Shown here: positions 19,139-28,045 of the stretch, in pieces
Numbering within the stretch: the stretch's first letter is position 1
Layout: each line of letters opens with the position of its first letter
Assembly: GCA_041946965.1 (NCBI GenBank)
Contig: JBHGBM010000036.1
Span: forward strand, 1 to 49,221
Direction of reading: 5' to 3'
Source of the DNA: JBHGBM01 sp041946965
GTDB lineage: Bacteria; Acidobacteriota; Terriglobia; Bryobacterales; Bryobacteraceae
Length of the DNA stretch: 49,221 bases
Notes under the pieces: model-generated
The model's input: only the letters and a program-made list of their open reading frames with translations
What the model was told of the DNA's origin: nothing
Databases searched by the model: none
Made by a program: the position numbers and the translations under genes

Positions 19139-22100
19139 ATGCGAAAGATGGTCTTGTTCGCGCTTTGTGTGATAACGATCGCGGCCTCGCTGTTTGCGCA
19201 AGAGTTCAAGGGCACGATTCTCGGCCGGATCACGGACGCCTCCGGCGCCGTCGTACCCGGGGCGCAGGTCACCGTGACCAACATGGAAACCAACGTGGCA
19301 TCCGAGGTTCAATCCAACGCCGAAGGAAACTACGTCGCTCCGTTTCTCCTGCCCGGGAAGTACAAGGTTACCGTCGGCTCAACGGGCTTCCGGCAGGTGG
19401 TGCGGGACGGAATCATCGTTCAGGTCAATGATCGCATCACGGTAGATTTCGCTCTCGAAGTCGGTGCGACCTCGGAGGTGATCACGGTGCGGGCGGAAAG
19501 TCCCATGCTGCAAACCGCCAGCGTGGACCTGGGGCAGGTGGCGGACCGCGCCTTCATGGATGACGCCATGCTGAACAGCACGGTCTTGCAGCTTGCCAAC
19601 ATGGCGCCGGGGGTGCTGGCCACCGGTTCGCTCGGGTTCGGCGGCACCATGGGCAACGGCCAGAACGACATCGCCGTGAACGGAGGCAACGGAACGCAGA
19701 AGGGCAACGACGTGACCATCGACGGGGCGCCGGCGCTGGCGCCGCGGCAATCGGGCCTGGCGGTGGGCGTTCCTATGACCGACGCGGTGCAGGAGTTCAA
19801 GATCGTCACCACCATGTTCGACGCGAGCCTGGGCCGTTCCAACGGCGGCGCGCTCTCCATCACCACGAAATCGGGCACCAACGAGTATCACGGCAGCGCC
19901 TTCTACTACACCCAGAACGAGGCGCTGAACGCCAACGCCTGGGAGAATAACCGGGTCGGAATCCCGCACCCGCTGGTGGATATGTACTCGATCGGCGGCA
20001 CCGTGGGCGGCCCCGTCCGGCTGCCGAAATACGACGGGCGCAACCGGACATTCTTCTTCTTCGGTTTCGAAAAAGACCGGAACGGCAACCACGCCATCGG
20101 ACGCGCCTATGTGCCCAACGAGGCCATGCGGCAGGGCGATTTTTCGAAGACGCTGGCGTCGCGGGGCGGAGCGCTGGTCCTGTACGACCCGCTGAGCACG
20201 GTGGTGAACGCGGCAGGGACGTTTCAATCGCGGGTGGCGTTCCCGAACGCAATCATCCCCTCCAACCGCCTCAATCCCATCGGGGTGAAGGTGCTCAGCA
20301 AGCTGCCCACGCCGAATATCAACCTGGATCGCACGCAAATCCTCACGCCGAACTGGACCGCCGACATGCAGTTTCCGCAAGTCACCAAGAACTGGCAATT
20401 GCGGGTCGATCAGGCGGTGGGCTCCAAGCACCGGCTTTTCGTGCGCGTGGCGCGGCCGACGTATTTAGGGCAGCCCAACCCGGCCTATTTTCCGGGCGCT
20501 TACAGCGTGCCGCCGAACGGCACCTCCAACCTCAATACGGACAGCCGCAAGCACGGCAACGTGACGCTGGACGACACGGTGATCTTCACGCCGAGCCTGG
20601 TCGGCTCGTTCCGGCTCGGCTACACCCGGATCTGGACCTACAACTTCATGCCGGGCGACACGCAGAATCCCGCCGATCTCGCCCTGCCGGATGCCATTAC
20701 CGCGCACCAGATCGCCCCCGCCTGGCCCATTTTCGAGCTCAGCCAGGAAGGCGCGCCCTTTATCGGCAGCCGTCCGAGGAAGAGCATCAACGATATCTGG
20801 TCTTTCATGAACAATTTCAATAAGACGCATGGCAGCCATGCGTTGCGCTTCGGGCTGGACTATCGCCTGACGCGCTGGAACGAGAACAACCCCGGCACGT
20901 ACGCCAACGGGTATTTCGTTTTCAACAACACCCTGACGCGGTCCAACCCCACGCAGTCCTCCACCGGCAACACCTCCGGCAGCGGGATGGCGTCGCTGCT
21001 GCTTGGGCTGCCGACCACGGCCAGCAATCGCGGCATCGGTTATACGTCGCCGCTTACCTTGCAGATGCACTACGTGGGCCTGTTCTTCCAGGACGATTGG
21101 AAGGTGATGCCGAAACTCACCCTGAACCTGGGCCTGCGCTACGAGCTCGAGACGCCTCCCACGGAGAGGTTCGACCGGCTTCTGTACAGTTTCGATCCAA
21201 CTCTGGACCTCGGGATGACGGTGCCGGGGGTGGGGCCGCTGCGCGGCGGCGTGCGGTTCGTCAACGATGGCGGAATCGGCCGGCGGCAGGGCGTGGTGGA
21301 CAGGAACAACTTCGGCCCGCGCGTGGGCATGGCGTACTCGCTGGCCAGCAACACCGTCTTCCGCGCCGGATACGGCATCTTCTATTCGAGCGACGTGAAT
21401 CACATCAACGCGCCGACCACGGACGGCGCTTTCGGAGCCATCACCCAGTACGTGGGCTCGACCGGCGGCGACACCCAGCCGATACCGGGCGTGAGCCTCA
21501 GCAATCCGTTTCCGAACGGCTATGTGCAGCCCACCGGCAAGTCGCTGGGCAAGCTGACCGACCTGGGGAGCACCGTGACGTTCGTGAATCCCAACCGCGT
21601 GCTGCCCTACGTGCAGCAATGGCAGTTCAGCCTGCAAAAGCAGTTCCCGTCGCAGGTGCTGGGCGAGGTTGCCTACGTCGGCATGCACAGCGTGAAGCTG
21701 TTTGAGAATCTCAGCCTGAATGAAACGCCGGACGCGGAACTGGCCAATGTCGCCAACATACCCAATCCGTTCCGCGGCATTCTGCCCCCGGCGTCCACGT
21801 TGGGCCAGGGATCGAGCATCAGGGCCGTTCAACTGCTCAGAGCGTTTCCCCAGTTAAGCACGGTGACCTTGCAGCGCAACAACGACGGCCGGGTGCTCTA
21901 TCATTCGCTGCAAACGCGCGTGCAGAAACGTTTTTCGAACGGCCTCCAGTTAGTGGCCAATTACACCCATTCGAAGTCGTTGCAGTATCTTCAGACCAGC
22001 GCGGTAAACGTGCGCCACAATAACCGCACGGTAAGCCCGATCGACATTCCCAACATGCTCAATCTTTTCATGACCTACCGGATGCCGTTCGGCCGCGGCC

Positions 22101-22606
22101 GGACGTGGGGCCGGGACTGGTCGAGGCCGCTGGATGCCGTGGTAGGAGGATGGACGGTGGCGTTCACGACCCATTACCAGAGCGGCGATGCGCTGACGGT
22201 GGCGGATACCAACGGCGCGCCGATCCCGAACGGAAACCCGAACACCAAGGGAGGCGTGAAAGACAGACTCGGCGACCAGATCGATCCCAAGACGAAACTG
22301 CCGCTGAACCCCTTCTTCAACCGGGACGTGTGGATCAGCATACCCGACTTCAAGGTTTCTCCGGAACCGGCACGCTGGTCGTGGCTGCGAGGGCCCTCGC
22401 AATGGTCCCAGACCATGACCCTGACCAAGACGGTCCCGATCACGGAGCAGTGGAAGGTGGAGCTACGGGCGCTTGCGAACAGCCCGTTCAACCACCCGAG
22501 CTTCGATAATCCGGACCTGGACCTTACCAGTCCCGCCACGTTTGGCGTCATCACCGGCGCCAGCGGGACACGGACCATCACGTTCGGCGCGAAACTGAAG
22601 TTTTAG
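19139..22606 (+). CDS. Oar-like TonB-dependent receptor with carboxypeptidase regulatory domain
   Basis: 1155 residues with a strong GGAGGAGG site. The signal peptide ends MRKMVLFALCVITIAASLFA-Q. Residues ~22-110 are the carboxypeptidase-regulatory (Cna-B-like) domain (GRITDASGAVVPGAQVTVTN). A plug-like region ~115-230 includes NDVTIDGAPALAP and FDASLGRSNGGALSITTKSG, followed by a ~900-residue barrel ending TITFGAKLKF with a terminal Phe. This is the large receptor family expanded in Solibacter-type Acidobacteriota. Family members resemble Oar and SusC, so uptake of large substrates is inferred. Its stop overlaps the MscS gene stop by two bases, convergently. Confidence 0.9.
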   Translation: MRKMVLFALCVITIAASLFAQEFKGTILGRITDASGAVVPGAQVTVTNMETNVASEVQSNAEGNYVAPFLLPGKYKVTVGSTGFRQVVRDGIIVQVNDRITVDFALEVGATSEVITVRAESPMLQTASVDLGQVADRAFMDDAMLNSTVLQLANMAPGVLATGSLGFGGTMGNGQNDIAVNGGNGTQKGNDVTIDGAPALAPRQSGLAVGVPMTDAVQEFKIVTTMFDASLGRSNGGALSITTKSGTNEYHGSAFYYTQNEALNANAWENNRVGIPHPLVDMYSIGGTVGGPVRLPKYDGRNRTFFFFGFEKDRNGNHAIGRAYVPNEAMRQGDFSKTLASRGGALVLYDPLSTVVNAAGTFQSRVAFPNAIIPSNRLNPIGVKVLSKLPTPNINLDRTQILTPNWTADMQFPQVTKNWQLRVDQAVGSKHRLFVRVARPTYLGQPNPAYFPGAYSVPPNGTSNLNTDSRKHGNVTLDDTVIFTPSLVGSFRLGYTRIWTYNFMPGDTQNPADLALPDAITAHQIAPAWPIFELSQEGAPFIGSRPRKSINDIWSFMNNFNKTHGSHALRFGLDYRLTRWNENNPGTYANGYFVFNNTLTRSNPTQSSTGNTSGSGMASLLLGLPTTASNRGIGYTSPLTLQMHYVGLFFQDDWKVMPKLTLNLGLRYELETPPTERFDRLLYSFDPTLDLGMTVPGVGPLRGGVRFVNDGGIGRRQGVVDRNNFGPRVGMAYSLASNTVFRAGYGIFYSSDVNHINAPTTDGAFGAITQYVGSTGGDTQPIPGVSLSNPFPNGYVQPTGKSLGKLTDLGSTVTFVNPNRVLPYVQQWQFSLQKQFPSQVLGEVAYVGMHSVKLFENLSLNETPDAELANVANIPNPFRGILPPASTLGQGSSIRAVQLLRAFPQLSTVTLQRNNDGRVLYHSLQTRVQKRFSNGLQLVANYTHSKSLQYLQTSAVNVRHNNRTVSPIDIPNMLNLFMTYRMPFGRGRTWGRDWSRPLDAVVGGWTVAFTTHYQSGDALTVADTNGAPIPNGNPNTKGGVKDRLGDQIDPKTKLPLNPFFNRDVWISIPDFKVSPEPARWSWLRGPSQWSQTMTLTKTVPITEQWKVELRALANSPFNHPSFDNPDLDLTSPATFGVITGASGTRTITFGAKLKF

Positions 22607-23412
22607 CCGGCGGCGTTCAGTTCCACAACAAATTCCGGCGCGGGGTATCCAGCCGCGCCGAGAGCGTCGCGGATAGCCTGTTGGGTGTCGAAGTACACCT
22701 GCCAGTAATGATCGTTGTGGCAGTAGGGGCGCACGGCGAGAACCGTTCCCGCCGGGGTGTGGGCCAGAATCTTCAGATCCGGCGCGGGCTGCGCGGCGAG
22801 ATTGGGAATGCGGGCCACGCCGGCGGCGATGCGCTCCATGGCGCCCCGCAGGTCCATGGAGTGGGCGACCTGGGCGGTGATGTCCACGCGCCGGTAGGGG
22901 TTGGCCGTGAAATTCTGGATGTTATCGGCGAGAATCTTGCTGTTGCCGACGTAAGTCCGCAGGTTATCGAGCGTGTTAATCGTGGTGATAAACAGGCCGA
23001 TCTCCTGCACCGTTCCGGTGATTCCCGCCGCGCTGATGAAGTCGCCGACCTTGAAGGGGCGCAGGATGACCAGGAATGCGCCCGCGGCGAAGTTCGAAAG
23101 CAGGCCGCTCCACGCGGCGCCCACCGCCAGGCCGGCGCCCGCCAACAGCGCGGCAAAGGTGGTAGTCTGCACTCCGAACACCTCCAGGATGGCGATCACC
23201 AGGATGATGGTGAGCAACACGTTGACGGTGTTCTGCACGTAGCGGACGATGGTGGCTTCCACACCCTGGGCGCGCATTCCGCCACCCAGAAGTCGCATCG
23301 AAAGACGGATCAGCATGCGGCCGGCCACCCACAGCACGAGCGCGCCCACCAGCTTCCAGCCGATGCTGATCAACGTGGCGTTGAGACTGGCAAGAAGAGC
23401 GTTGGTGTCCAC
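22603..23412 (-). CDS. Small-conductance mechanosensitive channel, MscS family
   Basis: 269 residues from a GTG at 23412, which has GGAGG at good spacing; no ATG fits better. Three N-terminal helices are seen (LISIGWKLVGALVLWVAG; VNVLLTIILVIAILEVFG; the pore helix LLAGAGLAVGAAWSGLLSNF). The MscS beta domain follows (LRPFKVGDFISAAGITGTV) and then the alpha/beta C-terminal domain. The Gly/Ala packing pattern in the pore helix is typical. It protects against hypo-osmotic shock. It sits 50 bases after the RraA-like gene on the same strand and may be the last gene of that operon. Confidence 0.92.
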   Translation of the reverse strand: MDTNALLASLNATLISIGWKLVGALVLWVAGRMLIRLSMRLLGGGMRAQGVEATIVRYVQNTVNVLLTIILVIAILEVFGVQTTTFAALLAGAGLAVGAAWSGLLSNFAAGAFLVILRPFKVGDFISAAGITGTVQEIGLFITTINTLDNLRTYVGNSKILADNIQNFTANPYRRVDITAQVAHSMDLRGAMERIAAGVARIPNLAAQPAPDLKILAHTPAGTVLAVRPYCHNDHYWQVYFDTQQAIRDALGAAGYPAPEFVVELNAAG

Positions 23413-23462
23413 TTTCGGCCTCCAGCGACCAGCCAGTATACACCGCGGCGCTGCCGCGCGCG

Positions 23463-24263
23463 TCACTTCACAGTGAAATCCGGCGGCCGGTTCAGTTTCT
23501 GGTAGAGCTTCCGGCGCGTCTTCGTGTCGCCGTCCTGAATGCTGTGGGCTCCGGCGGCCACAACCTCCGCCTTGGCGCGCGGCACCACGGCGACGCCGTC
23601 CGTGTCGGCCACGATGATGTCCCCCGGCATGACCAGTACGCCGCCCACGTTGACCGGCGCATTGTACGATTCGATCGCCACGCGTCCCTGGTTCCAGCCC
23701 CGCGTCGAATCGCGAAGGTAGACCGGTATGCGCTCGAGAATCATTTCGTCGGAGTCGCGGCAACCGCCGTCGGTCACTACCCCGCGCAGGCCCCGGGCGA
23801 CCCAGCCGAGCGTGTTGTTGGAGCCGCAGAACCCCACATCCTTCGTCCGCGAGGCGTCGATCACCAGGATGGTGTCCGGCTTGATCTGCATGGCAAGGCC
23901 CTTGGGCAGCAGCCTGCGCGTCCAGCCGGCCTTCCACTTGTCGAACTCCGCGCGGGAGGGGGCAATGGGCGCGCGCTCCTGAGGCGGCACCAGGCGCAGG
24001 GTCACCGCAACGCCGTAGATACGGTGCGTGAACCTCCGCTCGTCCCGCCACAAGGGTCCGATCTGCGGATCCATGACGGTCACGTCCTGCAAGCCCGCCA
24101 TGTCGAGACCGTCCACCACGTCGGTGACGCGCAGGCCGTGAAATTTCTTCACGATCGCCTGGTTCTCCTCATCGGAGTACTGCTTCACCTCGAAAAAGTG
24201 CTTCGAGAAAGGCTCCTGGGCGGCCGCCGCAGCCACCATCAGGAGCGGAAACAGAATGCGCAT
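23463..24263 (-). CDS. RraA-like / HMG-CHA-type aldolase family protein with signal peptide
   Basis: 266 residues from the ATG at 24263 with AGGAG upstream. A cleavable signal (MRILFPLLMVAAAAAQ) precedes an RraA fold. The glycine-rich motif GFCGSNNTLGWVARGLRG and the metal-binding VVTDGGCRD keep the Arg-Asp pair used by 4-hydroxy-4-methyl-2-oxoglutarate aldolases. VNVGGVLVMPGDIIVADTDG is the second signature. It could cleave a 4-hydroxy-2-keto acid, such as 2-keto-3-deoxyfuconate, to pyruvate and an aldehyde, but its predicted export argues for a different, extracytoplasmic substrate. It is last or second-last in the glycan operon, 11 bases after the fucosidase. Confidence 0.88.
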   Translation of the reverse strand: MRILFPLLMVAAAAAQEPFSKHFFEVKQYSDEENQAIVKKFHGLRVTDVVDGLDMAGLQDVTVMDPQIGPLWRDERRFTHRIYGVAVTLRLVPPQERAPIAPSRAEFDKWKAGWTRRLLPKGLAMQIKPDTILVIDASRTKDVGFCGSNNTLGWVARGLRGVVTDGGCRDSDEMILERIPVYLRDSTRGWNQGRVAIESYNAPVNVGGVLVMPGDIIVADTDGVAVVPRAKAEVVAAGAHSIQDGDTKTRRKLYQKLNRPPDFTVK

Positions 24264-24274
24264 ATCTTGTGCTC

Positions 24275-25804
24275 CTACTCCAACTTACCGTTCACGGTGA
24301 GCCTCAGGGCGTAGGCGTGCTTGCAGGGCTTCTCCGCCGGGAGCTGCACCTCCAAAGCCTCGGCGGTCTGCTTCCACCGCACCGGGGCCTGCGACCCGAG
24401 CAGCGAGATCTTCGCAATCCCGCCGGAGGCGATCCGCGCGCCCTGTTTCAGCGTCCTGATGCGGAGCTTTCCATCCTCGGGCCAGCCGAGCGCGATGGCG
24501 AACAGGCGGTTGCCTTTGCGGGTGAAGCGGATATCCTCCGCGTTGGCGGCAGCGAAGCGCCACGCCTTGTGCGCGCCCTTTTGATAGACCAGCTTCTGCG
24601 TGGAGCCCTCCACCTGCACTTTCCACGGTCGCGTGCCGTAGATGGCCTCGCCGTTCACCTTCAGCCACTGGCCCATTTCGGAAAGCACCTGCTTCTGGTT
24701 ATCGGGGATTACGCCGTTCGGCATGGGGGCAAGCGAGAGCAACAGGCCGCCGCCGCGGGCCACGCGATCCACGAAGCCTACGACGATCTCGCGCGGATCC
24801 CGAATGACCAGGTCCTGGGCGTAGCCCCAACCGACTTCGGCGATGCTCTGGTCGTCGATCCACGGCTTGGCCACGAAATCCGGCCGGTCCCGCCCGGCTT
24901 CGTAGGTGAGGATGCCGAATTCCTCGGGGAAGTTGAATTTCATGGTGCCGGCGAACTTGTTCAGCACCTCGACCTCGGCCTTGCGGGCGGCCGCCTGGTT
25001 GTAGTAATAGGCGAGCGACGACATCACCGGCCCGGCCACATCGGGGGAGGTGAAGTCGCCGCCATCGAACCAGAGGACATCGGGGCGGTACTTGTCGATC
25101 ACCTCGACCAGTTTGCGCCGCCATTCGCGGATGAAGTCGGCCTTCTTCGAGGTGTGGTGGTTCCAGTAGAAATCCGCGTAGCGGGGATCGTACAGATCCA
25201 CTCCGGCCTGCTTCTGTTCCGCCTGGTACTTCTCGTTGGGTAGATACCAGTCGAAGGTCCGCATGTGGTGTTCGGTGGCGACGATTTTCATGCCGCGGGC
25301 GCGGAACGCCTTCACGAGTTCGCCGTAAAGATCGCGCCTGGGGCCCATCTTGCCGGCATTCCATCGGTATACGTCGCTGTCCCACAAGCCGAAGCCGTCG
25401 TGATGCACCACGGCGATTCCGGCGTACCGCGCGCCGGAAGCGTGGATCAGGTCGCCCCACTCCTCCGGGTTGAAGTTCTCCGCGCGGAACCTGGGGATCA
25501 GGTCTTTATAGCCGAAGCGGGCCTGCGGCCCGAAGGTCTTACGGTGATACTCGTACGCGCCCCGCTTGTCGTCGGGGTCGTACATCATCTTGCCGTACCA
25601 CTCGCTCTTGTACGCGGCTACGGCGTAGACGCCCCAGTGCGCATAAATGCCGAACTTGGCGTCGAGCAGCCACTGCGGGTTCTCATGTTTCGCCAGTGAC
25701 CCCCAGTCCGGCCGGTAAGGTCCGGAAACGCTATCGGCCGCGACGGACCAAAGCGGAAATATGGCGGCCGCCAAAGCGACAAATGCCGTTTTCATGGTTC
25801 TCAT
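24275..25804 (-). CDS. GH29 alpha-L-fucosidase, exported
   Basis: 509 residues; the ATG overlaps the previous stop as ATGA with GGAGG upstream. The signal peptide ends near FPLWSVAA. GH29 landmarks are FGIYAHWGVY (H56), VVHHDGFGLWDS (H134-H135), EHHMRTFDWYLP and the nucleophile in VLWFDGGD (D247). The acid/base residue is not obvious by eye, as is usual in GH29. A C-terminal beta-sandwich (~410-509) completes the typical two-domain form. It removes terminal alpha-L-fucose from oligosaccharides or plant and algal glycans. An L-fuconate dehydratase gene 4 kb away supports a fucose role. Confidence 0.92.
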   Translation of the reverse strand: MRTMKTAFVALAAAIFPLWSVAADSVSGPYRPDWGSLAKHENPQWLLDAKFGIYAHWGVYAVAAYKSEWYGKMMYDPDDKRGAYEYHRKTFGPQARFGYKDLIPRFRAENFNPEEWGDLIHASGARYAGIAVVHHDGFGLWDSDVYRWNAGKMGPRRDLYGELVKAFRARGMKIVATEHHMRTFDWYLPNEKYQAEQKQAGVDLYDPRYADFYWNHHTSKKADFIREWRRKLVEVIDKYRPDVLWFDGGDFTSPDVAGPVMSSLAYYYNQAAARKAEVEVLNKFAGTMKFNFPEEFGILTYEAGRDRPDFVAKPWIDDQSIAEVGWGYAQDLVIRDPREIVVGFVDRVARGGGLLLSLAPMPNGVIPDNQKQVLSEMGQWLKVNGEAIYGTRPWKVQVEGSTQKLVYQKGAHKAWRFAAANAEDIRFTRKGNRLFAIALGWPEDGKLRIRTLKQGARIASGGIAKISLLGSQAPVRWKQTAEALEVQLPAEKPCKHAYALRLTVNGKLE

Positions 25805-26718
25805 GCCTCCTGTAGCCCGGCCTCGCGGATCACCCGCCGCAAATGCGCCAGCGCCTGTTTGTAGGTCCCGGCGCCCACGTACTCCAGCATCAGCGGCACG
25901 CCGGGAGTGCGCGCGGCGGCGAGGGTGACAAAGGCGGGGTAGTCGAGGTCGCCTTCCCCCGCCCCGACGCCGCGGGTCACGTGGTACTTGCGATCCTTCG
26001 CGTGCATGCAGGCGATGTAGGGCCCGAGTTGGTCGAACATCTCCCGCACGTCGTTCACTTCGAGCAGGTTCGCCGGGTCGAGCAGCGCCCGTATACGCGG
26101 CGAGCCCACTTCCTCGATGAACATGCGGGTGCGTTTGGCGGTCGCCAGAAGGCCTTGAAAGTAAGCTTCCAGCAGCACCGTCGCGCCGTGCGCGGCGGCG
26201 ATCTGCGCCAGCTCTTTAGCCGTAGCGACGGCCGCCTTCCAGACGTCCTCGCGCCAGTCGAACGGGATGCCGGTCTCGCCCGGCGCCCGGTAATGGCCGA
26301 TCTCGGTAATGAACGTGCGCACGCCCATGTGCCCGCCCAGCTTCATCATGGCCTCGAAGTACGCGAAGTTGGCCTTCTTCTCCGCCGGATCGGGGTGGAT
26401 CAGGTTGGCGTAAACGCCCACGCTGTGAATCGAGATTCCGGCGGAATGGTAGAGGCCGGCGATCTCCGCCGCGCGCTCCGCGGTCATGCCCGCCAGGTCG
26501 CTCGGCTGGTTGTAGCGCCAGTACCGGCTGTCGGTCTGGGTCAGGAAGAGCTGGATCCGCTTGATCCCCTGCTCGCGGAACTCCGCAGCCAGTTGTTTGT
26601 TGCTGTGCTTGCGGAATTCCGTGGTCGCCATGCCGATGGGGATGGTCTTCGCGGGCGCGGGGGCGGCGGCCAGCCCCGCCAGACCGAGCGCATCGCGGCG
26701 GCTCATTGTGTTATGCAT
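25801..26718 (-). CDS. Sugar phosphate isomerase/epimerase-like TIM-barrel protein, Tat-tagged
   Basis: 305 residues starting at ATG 26718 after GAGGAGG. It has a short twin-arginine-type signal, MSRRDALGLAGLAAAPAPA. It is a xylose-isomerase-like TIM barrel with metal-site candidates in VLLEAYFQG (Glu), LLDPANLLEVND (Asp), CMHAKDRK (His) and MLEYVG (Glu). Such proteins isomerise or epimerise keto-sugars; the exact sugar is not readable. It is translationally coupled to the fucosidase downstream and nine bases after the oxidoreductase upstream. Confidence 0.87.
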   Translation of the reverse strand: MHNTMSRRDALGLAGLAAAPAPAKTIPIGMATTEFRKHSNKQLAAEFREQGIKRIQLFLTQTDSRYWRYNQPSDLAGMTAERAAEIAGLYHSAGISIHSVGVYANLIHPDPAEKKANFAYFEAMMKLGGHMGVRTFITEIGHYRAPGETGIPFDWREDVWKAAVATAKELAQIAAAHGATVLLEAYFQGLLATAKRTRMFIEEVGSPRIRALLDPANLLEVNDVREMFDQLGPYIACMHAKDRKYHVTRGVGAGEGDLDYPAFVTLAAARTPGVPLMLEYVGAGTYKQALAHLRRVIREAGLQEA

Positions 26719-26727
26719 GCGTCCTCC

Positions 26728-28029
26728 TCACACTGCCAGTTTCCACGGAGCGCGGTACGGTTTCCGCACAAAGCGGTTGGCCTCGGCGTCGCCCGCGACA
26801 CGCTCGTTTTCGCCGTCCCAGCGAATTGTCCGCCCCGCCTGGTACGCCACGTTGATAAGGTGCCCCACGTTGGTGGCGTGGTGTCCGGCGGTCAGGTCCG
26901 CCGCGGGCTGCCGGCGTTGCCGCACGTTTTCGATGAAAACCTGGAAGGCGCGGTCATCGTCGCCCGCGGTCGCGAAACTCTCTTCCGCATTCACGTACAT
27001 CCCGGTGGCCGGAGCCTTCTTTCCCGAGGCCGGCTCCGGCACGATGTAGTAGCCGCTGCGGTCGAGCAGCATGGAAGCCTGCGTGCCGATATAGCACTGG
27101 CCGTGCGAGCGGACGTCGCGCCGGCCTCCCACCCGCATGGTGTATTGAAGCAGGAAACCGCGCCTGGCAACCGGCCCCGGCCCGAACTCCAGCACCGCCG
27201 AGATGGTGTCCGGCCATTCCCGGTTACTCTCGAAGGCGTAGTCGCCCCCCATCGCCGAAACCGCTCTGGGCCATCGGACGCCCATCGCCCACAGGACGAT
27301 GTCGAAATGATGCACCCCCCAGGCTACCTGGTGCCCGCCGCCGGAGAGCTTGAACCAGTCGTAGCCGTACTTGTAGTAGATGTTGGGATTGTACCGGCGG
27401 TAGGGGGCCGGGCCGACGTAGAAATCCCAATCCAGCTCCGGCGGCGGGTCGCAATCCGGCGGCGAGCCCGGGCCGGGCGACTGGTTCTCATAGTCCCAGA
27501 CCTTGACTTCCGAGATGTCGCCCAGCCGGCCCGACTGCACGACCTCCACCGCCTTCTGAAAGTGCAACTGGCTGTGCTGCTGGGTTCCGATCTGCACGAT
27601 GCGGTTGTATTTGCGTGCGGCCTCAATGGCGAATCGGCCTTCGCCGATGGAGTTGCCGAGCGGCTTTTCCACGTACACGTCCTTGCCCGCCTGGCACGCG
27701 GCGATAAGCGGCAGCACATGCCAGTGCTGATTGGTGGCCACCACCACAACATCGACGTTGCGGTCCTCGATGAGTCCGCGGAAATCCTTGTAGGCGGCGA
27801 TCCGGTCTCCGCCGGCGCGCTTGCGCATGTCCGCCAGGTGATTGGAATTCACGTCGCACACGGCCGTCCAGCGGACGCCGGGGATCTTCTGAAACGAAGG
27901 CAACTCCGCCCAGCGGGCACGCGCGCCGCATCCAATCAGCCCGAGGTTGATGGTGTCATTGGGTCCGGGGCGCGCGCCCGCCAGCGCCGCACCGGAAGCG
28001 CCCAGAAACGCTCTGCGCGAAGAAATCAT
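26728..28029 (-). CDS. Gfo/Idh/MocA family oxidoreductase, Tat-tagged
   Basis: 433 residues; ATG at 28029 with GGAGG. A Tat signal, MISSRRAFLGASGAALAGA, is followed by an NAD(P) Rossmann motif (LGLIGCGARARW) and the family EKP motif in VYVEKPLGNSIGEG. The catalytic His region is VAWGVHHFDIVLWAMG. These enzymes usually act on sugars or inositols, and Tat-tagged members carry a tightly bound cofactor into the periplasm; some act as glycosidases by a redox mechanism. Substrate unknown. It is coupled with the isomerase and fucosidase. Confidence 0.9.
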   Translation of the reverse strand: MISSRRAFLGASGAALAGARPGPNDTINLGLIGCGARARWAELPSFQKIPGVRWTAVCDVNSNHLADMRKRAGGDRIAAYKDFRGLIEDRNVDVVVVATNQHWHVLPLIAACQAGKDVYVEKPLGNSIGEGRFAIEAARKYNRIVQIGTQQHSQLHFQKAVEVVQSGRLGDISEVKVWDYENQSPGPGSPPDCDPPPELDWDFYVGPAPYRRYNPNIYYKYGYDWFKLSGGGHQVAWGVHHFDIVLWAMGVRWPRAVSAMGGDYAFESNREWPDTISAVLEFGPGPVARRGFLLQYTMRVGGRRDVRSHGQCYIGTQASMLLDRSGYYIVPEPASGKKAPATGMYVNAEESFATAGDDDRAFQVFIENVRQRRQPAADLTAGHHATNVGHLINVAYQAGRTIRWDGENERVAGDAEANRFVRKPYRAPWKLAV

Positions 28030-28045
28030 GGCACTGCCTCCCGTG

